Shown here: positions 1 through 9,062 of the stretch, piece by piece | Numbering within the stretch: the first letter of the stretch is position 1 | Layout: each line of letters starts with the position of its first letter | Origin: an uncultured Flavobacterium sp. | Lineage (GTDB): Bacteria; Bacteroidota; Bacteroidia; Flavobacteriales; Flavobacteriaceae | Length of the DNA stretch: 64,000 nucleotides | Direction: 5' to 3' | NCBI RefSeq assembly: GCF_963422545.1 | Contig: NZ_OY730249.1 | Span: forward strand, 124,001 to 188,000 | Program-made: the position numbers and the translations under genes | The notes under the pieces: generated by a model | Databases searched by the model: none | What the model saw: the letters and a program-made list of their open reading frames with translations, nothing else | Told to the model about the DNA's origin: nothing

Positions 1-261
1 CAAAAGATCAGTTCAGCTTTCGAACAATTTTCTGATTCTGCACAACGTATAGGTGTTTACACTGCAAACGATTATGTAGACATCATGCAAAAATTAATGG
101 ATAAATGGGAAATTGATAAGATTTCTAATTTAACAGATGAGGCCGAAAAAGCACGTGATTACTTAATGAAATTACCGGCTCGTATGGCAAGAATCTCTGA
201 AAGATTAGTAATTCCGCAAGAATCACATATCTTTAAATGGGTTGAACCAGCGAGATTGTAA
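1..261 (+). CDS. Acyl-ACP desaturase, C-terminal fragment (cut by window edge)
   Basis: The frame is open from base 1 to the TAA at 259-261 and gives 86 residues; the start lies outside the window. The segment reads GVYTANDYVDIMQKLMDKW, then a KARDYLMKLPARMARISER stretch and a FKWVEPARL tail. This matches the C-terminus of soluble stearoyl-ACP delta-9 desaturases (GVYTAxDYxDIL, AQDYVxxLPxRIRRLEER). The family introduces a cis double bond into acyl chains carried on ACP using a di-iron centre. The iron-binding ExxH motifs would be upstream and cannot be checked here. Assignment rests on this C-terminal match only. Confidence 0.8.
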   Translation, partial: QKISSAFEQFSDSAQRIGVYTANDYVDIMQKLMDKWEIDKISNLTDEAEKARDYLMKLPARMARISERLVIPQESHIFKWVEPARL

Positions 262-465
262 ATTTTAGAGTTCTGATTTTAGATTGTTCTGAAACTGATT
301 TCAGATTCAAAATTGATATTGAAAATATTGTTGATTGTTGAAGCTTCAAAACTTTGACAATCAACTTTTTTATTTAGAAGCAATAATTAACAATCAGCGT
401 AAACCCGCTTAATCCGCCAAATCTGCGAGCCATTTCTCAACATAAGAAAATACCAGATAACAATT

Positions 466-1119
466 ATGAATAATCCTGATTTAATAAATAAAACAATTGC
501 TTTTGTAAAAGAAAAATTAAACGATGCCGAAGGCGGACACGACTGGTTTCATATCGAACGTGTTTACAAAAATGCACTTTTAATTGCAAAAGATACCAAC
601 TGCGATTTGGTTGTAGTGCAATTAGGTGCACTTCTTCATGATATTGCTGACAGTAAATTTCATAACGGAGACGAAACGATTGGGCCAAAAACGGCACATT
701 TGTTTCTGGAATCAGAGAATGTTTCAGAGGATATTATTCAGCATGTGGTAAATATCATCGAAAACATCTCATATAAGGGCGGAAATTTCGAAAAGAGGTT
801 TTCTTCTGTAGAATTAGATATCGTTCAGGATGCGGATCGTTTAGATGCTATAGGAGCGATTGGAGTTGCAAGAGCGTTCAATTATGGTGGATTTAAAAAT
901 CGTGCCATATATGATCCTGAAATTGCTCCAATAACGAATATGACGAAGGAAGAATACAAAAAGAATAATGCGCCAACGATAAATCACTTTTACGAAAAGC
1001 TTTTACTCTTAAAAGATAAAATGAATACCGAAACGGGAAAACAAATCGCTGCTGAAAGACATCGTTTTATGGAAACGTTCCTGGCTCAGTTCTATGCAGA
1101 GTGGGAAGGAGTGAAGTAA
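466..1119 (+). CDS. HD-domain phosphohydrolase (YedJ/YpgQ-like)
   Basis: This 217-residue soluble protein has the HD-superfamily metal ligands in order: a GGHDWFHIERV segment near residues 23-33, LGALLHDIAD with the HD pair at 58-59, and VQDADRLDAIGAIG with the last Asp near 121. These bind divalent metal and are typical of small bacterial HD hydrolases acting on nucleotides or other phosphoesters; the substrate cannot be told from sequence. It stands alone between repeat-bearing gaps. The ATG at 466 follows an A-rich stretch and leaves full-length HD architecture, so I accept it as the start. Confidence 0.85.
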   Translation: MNNPDLINKTIAFVKEKLNDAEGGHDWFHIERVYKNALLIAKDTNCDLVVVQLGALLHDIADSKFHNGDETIGPKTAHLFLESENVSEDIIQHVVNIIENISYKGGNFEKRFSSVELDIVQDADRLDAIGAIGVARAFNYGGFKNRAIYDPEIAPITNMTKEEYKKNNAPTINHFYEKLLLLKDKMNTETGKQIAAERHRFMETFLAQFYAEWEGVK

Positions 1120-1142
1120 GTTTTTAGTCTCAGTTTTCAATA

Positions 1143-1265
1143 TTAAGAGTGATGCTTCATAACCAAATACGTTGTAATTACAGCACAAAAAAATCCGAGT
1201 GAGAACCATAATAATCTTGCAACTCTATTGTCTCTTATTATTTCTATTTTATCTTCTTCTGACAT
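1143..1265 (-). CDS. Small single-span membrane protein (40 aa), hypothetical
   Basis: A short reading frame begins at ATG (complement of 1263-1265) and ends at TAA (1143-1145). The predicted peptide starts MSEEDKIEIIRDN, then has one hydrophobic segment LLWFSLGFFCAVITTYLV and a KHHS tail. The polar charged N-terminus followed by one clean transmembrane helix looks like a real small membrane protein rather than noise. It lies convergent with the HD hydrolase gene. I do not recognise a family and give no function. Confidence 0.45.
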   Translation of the reverse strand: MSEEDKIEIIRDNRVARLLWFSLGFFCAVITTYLVMKHHS

Positions 1266-1680
1266 CTTCGATGAGTTTAAATTTCTCAAATTTAATTTAC
1301 ACAAAATTAAAAAAAGGAAATAAAAGTTTTTTATGTAATAGAAAACGACATTTTTTGTGTTCTACAAAGACACTTTAAGAATAGCACAAAGCTTCACAAA
1401 GAAATTTAAATCTCTGTGAAGCTTTGTGTTTTAATCTGTGTCTTAAATAAACAATAATAAAAAAAGCTGCAATGCTTAAATTGAGGTATCTGTTTAAAAG
1501 AACTTTTTTAGAAAGAATTAAAAATATTGACAGATTTAAGGATATGAAGAATATATAGTAAATATAATTTGCCATTTTTTAAGTTGGATTTTTTTAAATA
1601 TCAGCCATTTGTCAGGTTGAGCAAAGCAGAAGCGCTTTAAACCTTTGTCCCTATGAACCTTTGCAACTTTGAACCTCTTT
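1266..1680. repeat. Gene-free stretch with dispersed repeats
   Basis: About 415 bases without a credible gene. It holds a 14-bp perfect inverted repeat, cacaaagcttcaca at 1385-1398 against tgtgaagctttgtg at 1415-1428. Near 1608-1633 there is a degenerate copy of the ctgagcgaagtcgaag repeat seen four more times in the window. A run of 'cctttg...aacctttg' words follows at 1638-1678, related to the repeat around 35245-35367. No promoter or RNA gene is evident. Confidence 0.6.
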
Positions 1681-1803
1681 CTAAGAACATCCACAATTTG
1701 TGTCTCCGCAGTTTTTTTTCTTTTTAGATTTCCAAAAGAACTTTTTGATCAAAAAACCAACGGCAATAAATAAAATGGCAAAAGCTATAATTTCCTGTAT
1801 CAT
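1681..1803 (-). CDS. FeoB-associated Cys-rich membrane protein
   Basis: A 40-residue protein starts at ATG (complement 1801-1803), six bases after the feoB stop. It has one N-terminal transmembrane segment (IIAFAILFIAVGFLI), then a lysine-rich patch KKFFWKSKKKKN and a Cys-rich end CGDTNCGCS. This is the layout of the small FeoB-associated proteins that sit downstream of feoB in many bacteria and may act in Fe(II) uptake. It is too short to be caught by ordinary gene callers. Position, orientation and composition all agree. Confidence 0.8.
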   Translation of the reverse strand: MIQEIIAFAILFIAVGFLIKKFFWKSKKKKNCGDTNCGCS

Positions 1804-1809
1804 GGCTGT

Positions 1810-3909
1810 TTATTTTAAAAGTTGATAGGCTAAAAGCGCGACAAAATAAGCAAGTCCGCTCATAAGAACAAGCTGCATGGCTGGCCATCTCCAGGAATTG
1901 GTTTCTTTTTTGGTAATGGCAAGTGTACTAGCACATTGCATTGCAAAAGCATAAAAAAGCAGTAATGATATTCCAGAAGCAAAATTAAAGATTTTACGAC
2001 CCGTTTCCGGATTTATTTCTTCCTGCATTTTACTTTTTATTGTAGCTTCATTATCACTATTTCCAACACTGTAGATAGTTGCAAGAGTTCCTACGAAAAC
2101 CTCACGTGCAGCAAATGAACTGATAATCGCAATTCCAATTTTCCAGTCGTAACCTAAAGGGGCAATTGCAGGTTCAATTACGCGGCCCATGATTCCTATG
2201 TATGAATTCTCTAGTTTTTGAGAAGCAACTTCATTTTCAAATTCTACTGCAGCAAGAGGTTTGTCGACAAATCTTTCTTTTACAATAGTTTCTGCTTCGT
2301 TAAAGTTTTCTCCAGGTCCAAAAGAAGCTAAAAACCACAAAATAACCGATATTGCCAAGATGATTTTTCCTGCTCCAACAACGAAAGCTTTCGTTTTTTC
2401 GACCACATTAATTCCAACATTCTTTAAAAGAGGCATTTTATAACCTGGCATTTCAACAACGAAATATGTTTTAGAGCTTATTTTTAAAATCTTATTTAAA
2501 ATATAAGCCGATAAAATGGCAGTTCCAAAACCTAATAAATACAACAACATCAACGCCAATCCTTGCATATTTAATATTCCAAAAAGACGTTCATCAGGTA
2601 TTACCAAAGAGATAATAATGGTGTAAACCGGTAATCTTGCAGAACAGGTTGTAAATGGTGTAACGAGAATAGTAATTAAACGTTCTTTCCAGTTTTCAAT
2701 ATTTCGAGTTGCCATAATTGCCGGAATTGCACAGGCAGTTCCTGAAATTAAAGGCACAACACTTTTCCCTGAAAGCCCAAACTTGCGCATAATTTTATCC
2801 ATCAAAAAGACAACACGGCTCATATAACCGCTTTCTTCCAGAATAGAAATAAACAGAAATAGAAAGGCAATTTGCGGAATAAAAATAATAACACCGCCAA
2901 TTCCCGGAATGATTCCCTGCGAAAGTAAATCAGTTAGGATCCCGCTTGGTAATTTTTGCGCAGTCCAACTGCTTAAAGAAGCAAAAGTGCTGTCAATAAA
3001 ATCCATAGGGATAGTTGACCAGCTAAAAATCGATTGGAAAATCAAAAACAAAATAGCCATGAAAATAACATAGCCCCAAACTTTGTGTGTTAAAACACGA
3101 TCCAGTTTAGCCCTAATGTCTTTTGCCATTGATTCGTCAACTTGCAAACCTTGTCTTAAAACATCATTTATAAACTGATAACGTTTTATGGTTTCCTTTT
3201 GCTGTAAGCGTTTTAATTCTGAATGTGACTTAGTAAATGTGCTTCTGATTTCATTTCGTTCTAAATTCAAAAAGTTTACATCTTGCGTAATAACCAACCA
3301 TAATTTATACAATAGTTGATTGGGAAAAGCGTGTTGTAGTTTTTTAAAATATTCAGTGTCAATAACCGAGGCATTTAGACAAGGTTCATGCGGAATTGTT
3401 TTGTATGAAACGATTAACTCTTTCAATTCGTCGATTCCTAAACCTTTACGGGAACTTACTAAAGCAATTTTGGTTTTTAGTTTTTGTTCCAAAAAAGGTA
3501 TATTAAGCGTAATTCCTTTACTTTCCATACGATCAGACATATTAATGACTAAAATCGTCGGAATTTCAAGGTCTTTTATTTGAGTATAAATCAGTAAATT
3601 TCGTTTCAGATTTTCAACATCTGTTACAACTACTGCAACATCAGGATATAATTTATCGTTTTTATTCAGCAAAAGCTCAATTACCACACTTTCGTCCATC
3701 GAACTGGCATTCAAACTATAAGTTCCTGGTAAATCCAGAATATTAGCTTTGATGTTGTGAGGTAATTTACAGAAACCAATTTTTTTCTCAACAGTAATTC
3801 CGGGATAATTCCCCACTTGTTGATTTAATCCTGTAAGTTGATTAAAAACTGAGGTTTTTCCGGTATTTGGATTCCCGATAAGGGCAACATTTATATTCTG
3901 AACGCTCAT
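1810..3909 (-). CDS. feoB: Ferrous iron transport protein B
   Basis: This 699-residue protein has an N-terminal G domain with a Walker A motif GNPNTGKTS (residues 12-20), the G3 motif LDLPGTYS and the G4 motif NMSD. A helical linker follows, then a polytopic membrane part with the nucleoside-recognition (Gate) folds typical of FeoB. The protein takes up Fe(II) across the inner membrane. The start overlaps the feoA stop by four bases (ATGA), so the two are translationally coupled, and the small FeoB-associated gene follows immediately. Length and motif order fit a complete, intact FeoB. Confidence 0.97.
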   Translation of the reverse strand: MSVQNINVALIGNPNTGKTSVFNQLTGLNQQVGNYPGITVEKKIGFCKLPHNIKANILDLPGTYSLNASSMDESVVIELLLNKNDKLYPDVAVVVTDVENLKRNLLIYTQIKDLEIPTILVINMSDRMESKGITLNIPFLEQKLKTKIALVSSRKGLGIDELKELIVSYKTIPHEPCLNASVIDTEYFKKLQHAFPNQLLYKLWLVITQDVNFLNLERNEIRSTFTKSHSELKRLQQKETIKRYQFINDVLRQGLQVDESMAKDIRAKLDRVLTHKVWGYVIFMAILFLIFQSIFSWSTIPMDFIDSTFASLSSWTAQKLPSGILTDLLSQGIIPGIGGVIIFIPQIAFLFLFISILEESGYMSRVVFLMDKIMRKFGLSGKSVVPLISGTACAIPAIMATRNIENWKERLITILVTPFTTCSARLPVYTIIISLVIPDERLFGILNMQGLALMLLYLLGFGTAILSAYILNKILKISSKTYFVVEMPGYKMPLLKNVGINVVEKTKAFVVGAGKIILAISVILWFLASFGPGENFNEAETIVKERFVDKPLAAVEFENEVASQKLENSYIGIMGRVIEPAIAPLGYDWKIGIAIISSFAAREVFVGTLATIYSVGNSDNEATIKSKMQEEINPETGRKIFNFASGISLLLFYAFAMQCASTLAITKKETNSWRWPAMQLVLMSGLAYFVALLAYQLLK

Positions 3910-4148
3910 GACAAATTGGTTTTGATGAGTTCAACTTCAATTTCACGAGCAGTTTCAATTCGAATGGCCACGTGCGAACCATTAATATCTAAATATAAAG
4001 GATCTCCAAAAGGAGCAATTTGAAGCAATTCGACTAAGTTGCCCGGCAAACAACCCATCTCTAGTAGTTTTAAAGGAATCAAATCGATATCAAAATCTTT
4101 GATAATGGCTTTTTCGCCTTTTTTTAGGGTATGGATAGTATTTTGCAA
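3906..4148 (-). CDS. feoA: Ferrous iron transport protein A
   Basis: This 80-residue protein has an SH3-like FeoA domain: LKKGEKAIIKDF at the start, then LLEMGCLPGNLVELLQIAPFGDP and HVAIRIETAREIEVEL. FeoA is a cytosolic partner of FeoB. It is the first gene of the feoA-feoB-small-protein operon. A good Bacteroidota-type promoter precedes it (4174-4202, reverse strand). Confidence 0.95.
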   Translation of the reverse strand: MQNTIHTLKKGEKAIIKDFDIDLIPLKLLEMGCLPGNLVELLQIAPFGDPLYLDINGSHVAIRIETAREIEVELIKTNLS

Positions 4149-4173
4149 GCTTATTTAGATTGAATTTAGATTG

Positions 4174-4202
4174 CAAAAATAGACAATTATTCTTTATTTC
4201 AA
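4174..4202 (-). promoter_or_regulatory. Putative feoA promoter
   Basis: On the reverse strand a TTG (complement 4200-4202) is followed after 18 bases by TATTTTTG (complement 4174-4181). This fits the Bacteroidota -33/-7 consensus TTG...TAnnTTTG and places the start of transcription about 20 bases before the feoA ATG. I see no convincing Fur or DtxR palindrome here, only a direct repeat of 'tttagatt' between the -7 box and the gene. Confidence 0.55.
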
Positions 4203-4251
4203 GGCATTTAACACTTTTCTAAATGCTAAATCTTTCTAAAAATAAGGCATT

Positions 4252-4917
4252 TTATTCCTGACACAAGAAATTGATGTCTTCTAGAAGACGTTTAATTTCT
4301 TCTTTATTTGTTCCGTCATAAAAACCACGAACGCGTCTCTTTTGATCTACCAAGACAAAATTCTCAGTATGAACCATATCATACAATTGATCGGGACGAC
4401 CTAGTTTTACAGCTAGATAAGATTTTCTGGCCATTGTGTAAATTTCTTTTTTATCGCCCGTAACCAAATTCCATTTGCTGTCAACAACATGATGTTTTAT
4501 GGCATATTCTTTAAGAACAGGAATACTGTCAACCTCAGGAAATACAGTATGAGAAAGCAACATTACTTTAGGATTATTCAAAACTGCCTTTTGAACATCT
4601 TCAAGATTGGTGGTCATTTTTGGGCAAATTGACCCACAAGTGGTGAAGAAAAAGTCGGCAACATAAATCTTTCCTTCGTAGTTTTTCTGAGTAATTGTAT
4701 CGCCATTTTGATTTACAAATTTAAAATCGGCAATTGTGTGGTATTTGCTTTTATATTGAATTGTACTATCAACCAATTCCGGGTTTACATCGGCAGGATT
4801 GTAAATTGGTAATGTTTTTTGTGGCTTTAAAGCCGAATAAAATAGGGATATAGTAACAACTGAAAATACAATTAGAACAATAAAGAATTTTCGGTATTTG
4901 TATAAAAAGGATTTCAT
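4252..4917 (-). CDS. SCO1/SenC family copper chaperone
   Basis: A 221-residue protein with one N-terminal transmembrane anchor (about residues 11-29) and a periplasmic thioredoxin-like domain. The copper-binding motif CGSICPK has its cysteines at 94 and 98, and the distal histidine lies in a DMVHTENFVLVD segment near 183. SCO proteins deliver copper to the CuA site of cytochrome oxidase or act in thiol redox. No oxidase genes are nearby. All three metal ligands are present. Confidence 0.92.
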   Translation of the reverse strand: MKSFLYKYRKFFIVLIVFSVVTISLFYSALKPQKTLPIYNPADVNPELVDSTIQYKSKYHTIADFKFVNQNGDTITQKNYEGKIYVADFFFTTCGSICPKMTTNLEDVQKAVLNNPKVMLLSHTVFPEVDSIPVLKEYAIKHHVVDSKWNLVTGDKKEIYTMARKSYLAVKLGRPDQLYDMVHTENFVLVDQKRRVRGFYDGTNKEEIKRLLEDINFLCQE

Positions 4918-5028
4918 AAATGCAATTTGTGGTGCAAAAATACGAAATGAGCTTTTTAAAAGCCTTAATTATAACGCTTTTTAACAGAATTTGGTTGTGA
5001 TTTTAAATAACTTTCTTACGATTGGATT

Positions 5029-5280
5029 ACGAAATGGTACGCGGATGACACGGATTCGCTATTGCGAAAGCACGGATTAAAGCTGATTTTTTTTATAAGC
5101 GTCCTATTTTTTAATCTTATAAAGGTGCAGATGCACAAAGTTTTTTCAAGTTCCTATCGTCAGTCTGAGCGAAGTCGAAGACCCGCAAAGTAAATCGTCA
5201 ATTTATTAAAGTTATATAAAAAAATCGTGTAAATCTGCGTCTTCGCAAAGCGAATCCGTGTCATCCGCGTACCATTTCGT
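5029..5280. repeat. Long inverted repeat flanking a dispersed-repeat copy
   Basis: The 32 bases at 5029-5060 (acgaaatggtacgcggatga, then cacggattcgct) are exactly the reverse complement of 5249-5280. Between the arms lies a copy of the ctgagcgaagtcgaag repeat (5159-5180) plus AT-rich sequence. The right arm ends four bases before the stop codon of the EamA transporter gene. No gene is visible from 4918 to 5283. Confidence 0.85.
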
Positions 5281-5283
5281 AAA

Positions 5284-6210
5284 TTACTTCAATTTAGATT
5301 TTCGAATAGATTTATTCACCAGATACAATCCCATTAAAGTCACAGCAACTCCAACAACTATGGCCTGTGTCATGGTTTCTCCAAAAATAAAGAAAGCCAG
5401 AATAATTGCCACAATCGGATTCATATAAGCATAAATACTACTAATTTCTGTTGGAAGATGTTGCAGCATGTATATAAAAGCAATAAAGGTTAATATTGAA
5501 CCAATAATGACTAAATAACCAATTGCCCACCAGGAACTCAACGGAATTTGAATTAATGGAATATTCATTCCTGCCGTTTCAGTAATTCCAAAAAGAATAA
5601 AACTCGAAATCAACATCTGCAATCCTAAACTAAAATACGGGTTGAAGCTTGCTGCTTTTTTCTTGGTATGCAAAATTCCAAAAGCCCAGGTGATTGTAGA
5701 AGCCACAGACAGAAAAATTCCAAATTGAAAATCAGGTCTTAGAAAATCGCCCAAGTGATCCATAAAAATAATACAGATTCCGCCAAAGCATATCAAAAGT
5801 CCCGTAACGGCCAATTTTGCAATACGTTCGCCTTTAAAGAAACAAATGATCACAATCCAGATTGGGAAAATGGCACCAATAATAGCGCCCAATCCGCTGC
5901 TGATGTATTTTACGCCCCAGGTACTTAACCCATTACTGCAGCAGAAATTTAAAATTGCCAAAACCAGAATCGTACGCCATTGTTTGCCTTTTGGCCAAGT
6001 TTCTTTTTTGATGACGAAATAACCAACATACAAAATTCCGCCCAGAAACTGACGAATAGTAGCCAATTGCAAAGCGGGCATATGTTTAACACCTTCTTTT
6101 GAGGCCAACCAGGTTGTTCCCCAAAAAAAGCTCACCCAGAACAAAGCCAGAATCGGTAGTCCGATCGCTTCAACTTTTCCTGAAAAGGCACTTTGTATTC
6201 TTGCTTTCAC
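5284..6210 (-). CDS. EamA/DMT-superfamily transporter
   Basis: This 308-residue, strongly hydrophobic protein is built from two EamA repeats of about five helices each. The first begins near FWGTTWLASKEGVKHMP and the second near WAFGILHTKKKAASFNP. The family exports metabolites such as amino acids or their analogues, but the substrate cannot be inferred. It is a single-gene unit, divergent from the M13 peptidase. Confidence 0.88.
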   Translation of the reverse strand: MKARIQSAFSGKVEAIGLPILALFWVSFFWGTTWLASKEGVKHMPALQLATIRQFLGGILYVGYFVIKKETWPKGKQWRTILVLAILNFCCSNGLSTWGVKYISSGLGAIIGAIFPIWIVIICFFKGERIAKLAVTGLLICFGGICIIFMDHLGDFLRPDFQFGIFLSVASTITWAFGILHTKKKAASFNPYFSLGLQMLISSFILFGITETAGMNIPLIQIPLSSWWAIGYLVIIGSILTFIAFIYMLQHLPTEISSIYAYMNPIVAIILAFFIFGETMTQAIVVGVAVTLMGLYLVNKSIRKSKLK

Positions 6211-6410
6211 GTTACTGTTTTTCTTTTAACAAATATTCTAAAAACAATTTCAATTAGAAAGCAAAAGTGTAAGATATATTCATGAAATTTTTTGCTGATA
6301 TAAATGAGGTATTTTCATTGTAAAAATGTCAGCATATTATTGCAAAATTTTAACATATAATTTCAAATATTAACAATATGTTTGTGTACACACAAAAAAC
6401 ACAATCAAAA

Positions 6411-8471
6411 ATGAACAAACAGCTTACTAAACCCTTGTTTTGTGCTTTTTCTGCAATTCTTTCATTTACTGCAGTAAAGGCTCAGGATACAACTTCAAAA
6501 GAACCGGGGATTAATGTTTCGTATATGAATACGAAAATTAGTCCAAGCCAGGATTTTTTCCAATACGTAAACGGAACCTGGTTAGATAAAACTGAAATTC
6601 CAAGTGACAGAACAACTTGGGGAAGTTTTAACGAATTAATTAAAAAAACAGACAAAGATGCAATGGCAATTTTGAAGGATGCTTCAAAAAATCCAAAGTA
6701 TAAATCGAATACCGATCAAGGTAAAGCGGTGAATTTGTTTAATACTGTTTTAGATACAGTTGGAAGAAACAAAAGAGGTATTACACCACTTCAGCCTTAT
6801 TTGAAGAAAATAGATGCTATAAAAAATGTAGCAGATCTTCAAAAGTATCTGGTTGAAATGGAACCTGAAGGCGGAAACGACTTTTTTGGAATTTATATTG
6901 GTGCCGATGATAAAAACAGTTCTAAGAACTCTGTAAGTTTAGGCGTGAGCAGATTAGGATTATCTGATAAAGATTATTACACATCAGACGATAAAGATTC
7001 TAAAGAAAAACGTGCCAAATATGAGCTTCATGTAGCAAGAATGATGCAGTTTATTGGAGAATCTCCAGTAAAAGCAAAACAAAGTGCTGCTGAAATTTTA
7101 GCTTTAGAAACTGCTTTGTCAACTCCTAGATTGAACCGTGTTGAGAGCAGAGACAGCCGTTTACAATATAACCCAATGACAGTTGCTGATCTTCAAAAGT
7201 TGACTCCGGCGATTAATTGGAATGCTTATTTTACCGGTCTTGGCTTGGTAAAATTAGATAGCGTTATTGTAACAGAACCACGTTATATGAAAGCTGTGCA
7301 AATTGTTTTTACTGAAAATAAGGTTGCACAATGGAAAGAATATTTAAAATGGACTTTGTTAAACAGATCAACTGCGCAATTAACAACAGATATCGAAGCA
7401 GCAAATTTTGATTTTTACAGCAAAACTTTAAGAGGAGCTATCAAACAACTGCCTCGTGAAGAAAATGCTTTGTCTGTTGTAAACCGTAGTATTGGTGAAG
7501 CTCTTGGTAAGTTGTATGTTGAGAAAGTATTTCCTGCTGAAGCAAAAACCAAAGCACTTGATATGATTCACAATGTGATTTTGGCGTACCAAAACCGTAT
7601 CAATAATTTAACTTGGATGTCTGATGCTACAAAAGTAAAAGCAATCGAGAAATTAAACAAAATCACCATTAAAGTAGGTTATCCTGATAAATGGAAAGAT
7701 TATTCGGCTCTTGAAATTAAAAGTGTTGCTGAAGGTGGAAGTTATTTTGAAAACGTACGCAATTTATCAAAATGGAAGTTCAAAGAAGATATTGAGAAAT
7801 TGAAGAAACCGGTTGATAAAACAGAATGGGGAATGTCTCCGCAAACTGTAAATGCATATTACAACCCATCTTACAACGAGATTGTTTTCCCGGCTGCTAT
7901 TTTACAGCCTCCATTTTACAATTATCAAGCGGATGAAGCTGTAAATTATGGCGGAATTGGTGCTGTAATCGGACATGAGATTTCACATGGTTTTGATGAC
8001 TCCGGTGCACGTTATAATGCAGAAGGAAATCTTGTAGACTGGTGGACTGCAGATGATTTGAAACAGTTTACAGCATTAGGAGATGCTCTTGCAAATCAAT
8101 ACAGTGCTTTAGAGCCATTACCGGGTATTCACGTTGATGGAAAATTTACTTTAGGTGAAAACATTGGTGATTTAGGTGGAATAAATGCTGCTTTCGATGG
8201 TTTACAATTGTATTTAAAAGCACACGGAAATCCTGGTTTAATTGACGGATTCACTCCTGAGCAACGTTTCTTTATTTCCTGGGCTACGGTTTGGAGAACT
8301 AAAACAAGAGACGAAGCAATTAAGAGCCAAGTGAAAACAGACCCGCATTCTCCGGGAATGTACAGAGCTTATGTTCCAATTCAGAATGTTGATGCTTTTT
8401 ATGAAGCTTTCAAAATTAAAGGTGGAGATAAAATGTTTGTAAGTCCGGATAAACGAGTTAAAATCTGGTAA
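6411..8471 (+). CDS. M13-family (neprilysin-like) zinc metalloendopeptidase
   Basis: Starting at the ATG at 6411 gives 686 residues with a normal signal peptide MNKQLTKPLFCAFSAILSF and an AQD cleavage region. The in-frame ATG at 6378 would add 11 polar residues in front of the signal, so I prefer 6411. M13 hallmarks are present: NAYYNPSYNEIVFPAAILQ, the zinc motif GHEISHGFDDSG (about residue 520) and ENIGDLGGINAA carrying the third ligand. The product is a periplasmic or secreted oligopeptidase. A perfect terminator hairpin follows. Confidence 0.95.
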   Translation: MNKQLTKPLFCAFSAILSFTAVKAQDTTSKEPGINVSYMNTKISPSQDFFQYVNGTWLDKTEIPSDRTTWGSFNELIKKTDKDAMAILKDASKNPKYKSNTDQGKAVNLFNTVLDTVGRNKRGITPLQPYLKKIDAIKNVADLQKYLVEMEPEGGNDFFGIYIGADDKNSSKNSVSLGVSRLGLSDKDYYTSDDKDSKEKRAKYELHVARMMQFIGESPVKAKQSAAEILALETALSTPRLNRVESRDSRLQYNPMTVADLQKLTPAINWNAYFTGLGLVKLDSVIVTEPRYMKAVQIVFTENKVAQWKEYLKWTLLNRSTAQLTTDIEAANFDFYSKTLRGAIKQLPREENALSVVNRSIGEALGKLYVEKVFPAEAKTKALDMIHNVILAYQNRINNLTWMSDATKVKAIEKLNKITIKVGYPDKWKDYSALEIKSVAEGGSYFENVRNLSKWKFKEDIEKLKKPVDKTEWGMSPQTVNAYYNPSYNEIVFPAAILQPPFYNYQADEAVNYGGIGAVIGHEISHGFDDSGARYNAEGNLVDWWTADDLKQFTALGDALANQYSALEPLPGIHVDGKFTLGENIGDLGGINAAFDGLQLYLKAHGNPGLIDGFTPEQRFFISWATVWRTKTRDEAIKSQVKTDPHSPGMYRAYVPIQNVDAFYEAFKIKGGDKMFVSPDKRVKIW

Positions 8472-8483
8472 TTTAAAAGAATA

Positions 8484-8513
8484 AAAAACGGCGCTAATTT
8501 TAGCGCCGTTTTT
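8484..8513. terminator. Bidirectional intrinsic terminator
   Basis: A perfect 13-bp stem, aaaaacggcgcta (8484-8496) with tagcgccgttttt (8501-8513), has a 4-base loop. A-runs on one side and T-runs on the other let it serve both the M13 gene (+) and the convergent gene at 8518-8970 (-). Confidence 0.85.
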
Positions 8514-8517
8514 GTTA

Positions 8518-8970
8518 TTATCGATTTATTGCAATGAAAATGTCAACCTCTGCATTTTCAGGATTCTGTGCTTTTTCTCCGTAAACTTCAAAATCTGAAG
8601 TAAAGCTTCTGTCTAAGTCTGAGTTCCAAATTTTCATCCACTCATTGTAAACAGCACCTTCAGTTAGGTTTCCTTTTGCAACGAATTTCTCATAATGAAT
8701 ACCTTCAATTGTTTTACCTGTCATTTCTGCGGGAATAGAATCTAAACCTTCTACTGGACATCCCAAAATAGTAGTATAAGGTTTTGTATGATCTTTTTCG
8801 TAATCCGTATAAACAAAAATAACATCGTTGCTTATTTTATTCGGAATCTTTTCAGCAATTCCTTCTCCTATAAATTTCTTCAAAAGCGCAGGAATATCTT
8901 GCCCTGATTGCCCATTTTCGTTAGTTGTTCTAATCGAAATTCCAATAATGTTGAATTTTTGAATATCCAT
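8518..8970 (-). CDS. GyrI-like / AraC effector-binding domain protein
   Basis: This 150-residue single-domain protein matches the stand-alone effector-binding (GyrI-like, SOUL-type) fold. It has FNIIGISIRTTN at the N-terminus, IFVYTDYEKDHTKPYTTILG in the middle, a YEKFVAKGNL segment, a YNEWMKIWNSDL stretch and a FEVYGEKAQNPENAEVDIFI end. These proteins bind small hydrophobic molecules or protect gyrase in other species. No DNA-binding domain is attached, and the ligand is unknown. Confidence 0.75.
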   Translation of the reverse strand: MDIQKFNIIGISIRTTNENGQSGQDIPALLKKFIGEGIAEKIPNKISNDVIFVYTDYEKDHTKPYTTILGCPVEGLDSIPAEMTGKTIEGIHYEKFVAKGNLTEGAVYNEWMKIWNSDLDRSFTSDFEVYGEKAQNPENAEVDIFIAINR

Positions 8971-9062
8971 TGTACCTAAAATTATTTATTTGAATCCAAA
9001 TTTATAATCAAGTGGTGACAACAGTATGTCAGCAGTGAATTTGAAAGGATAATTTAAGAGGT

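Noticed and set aside
4203..4251. Fur or DtxR box sought before feoA
   Set aside because: Only direct repeats of tttagatt and AT-rich words; no palindrome of acceptable quality.
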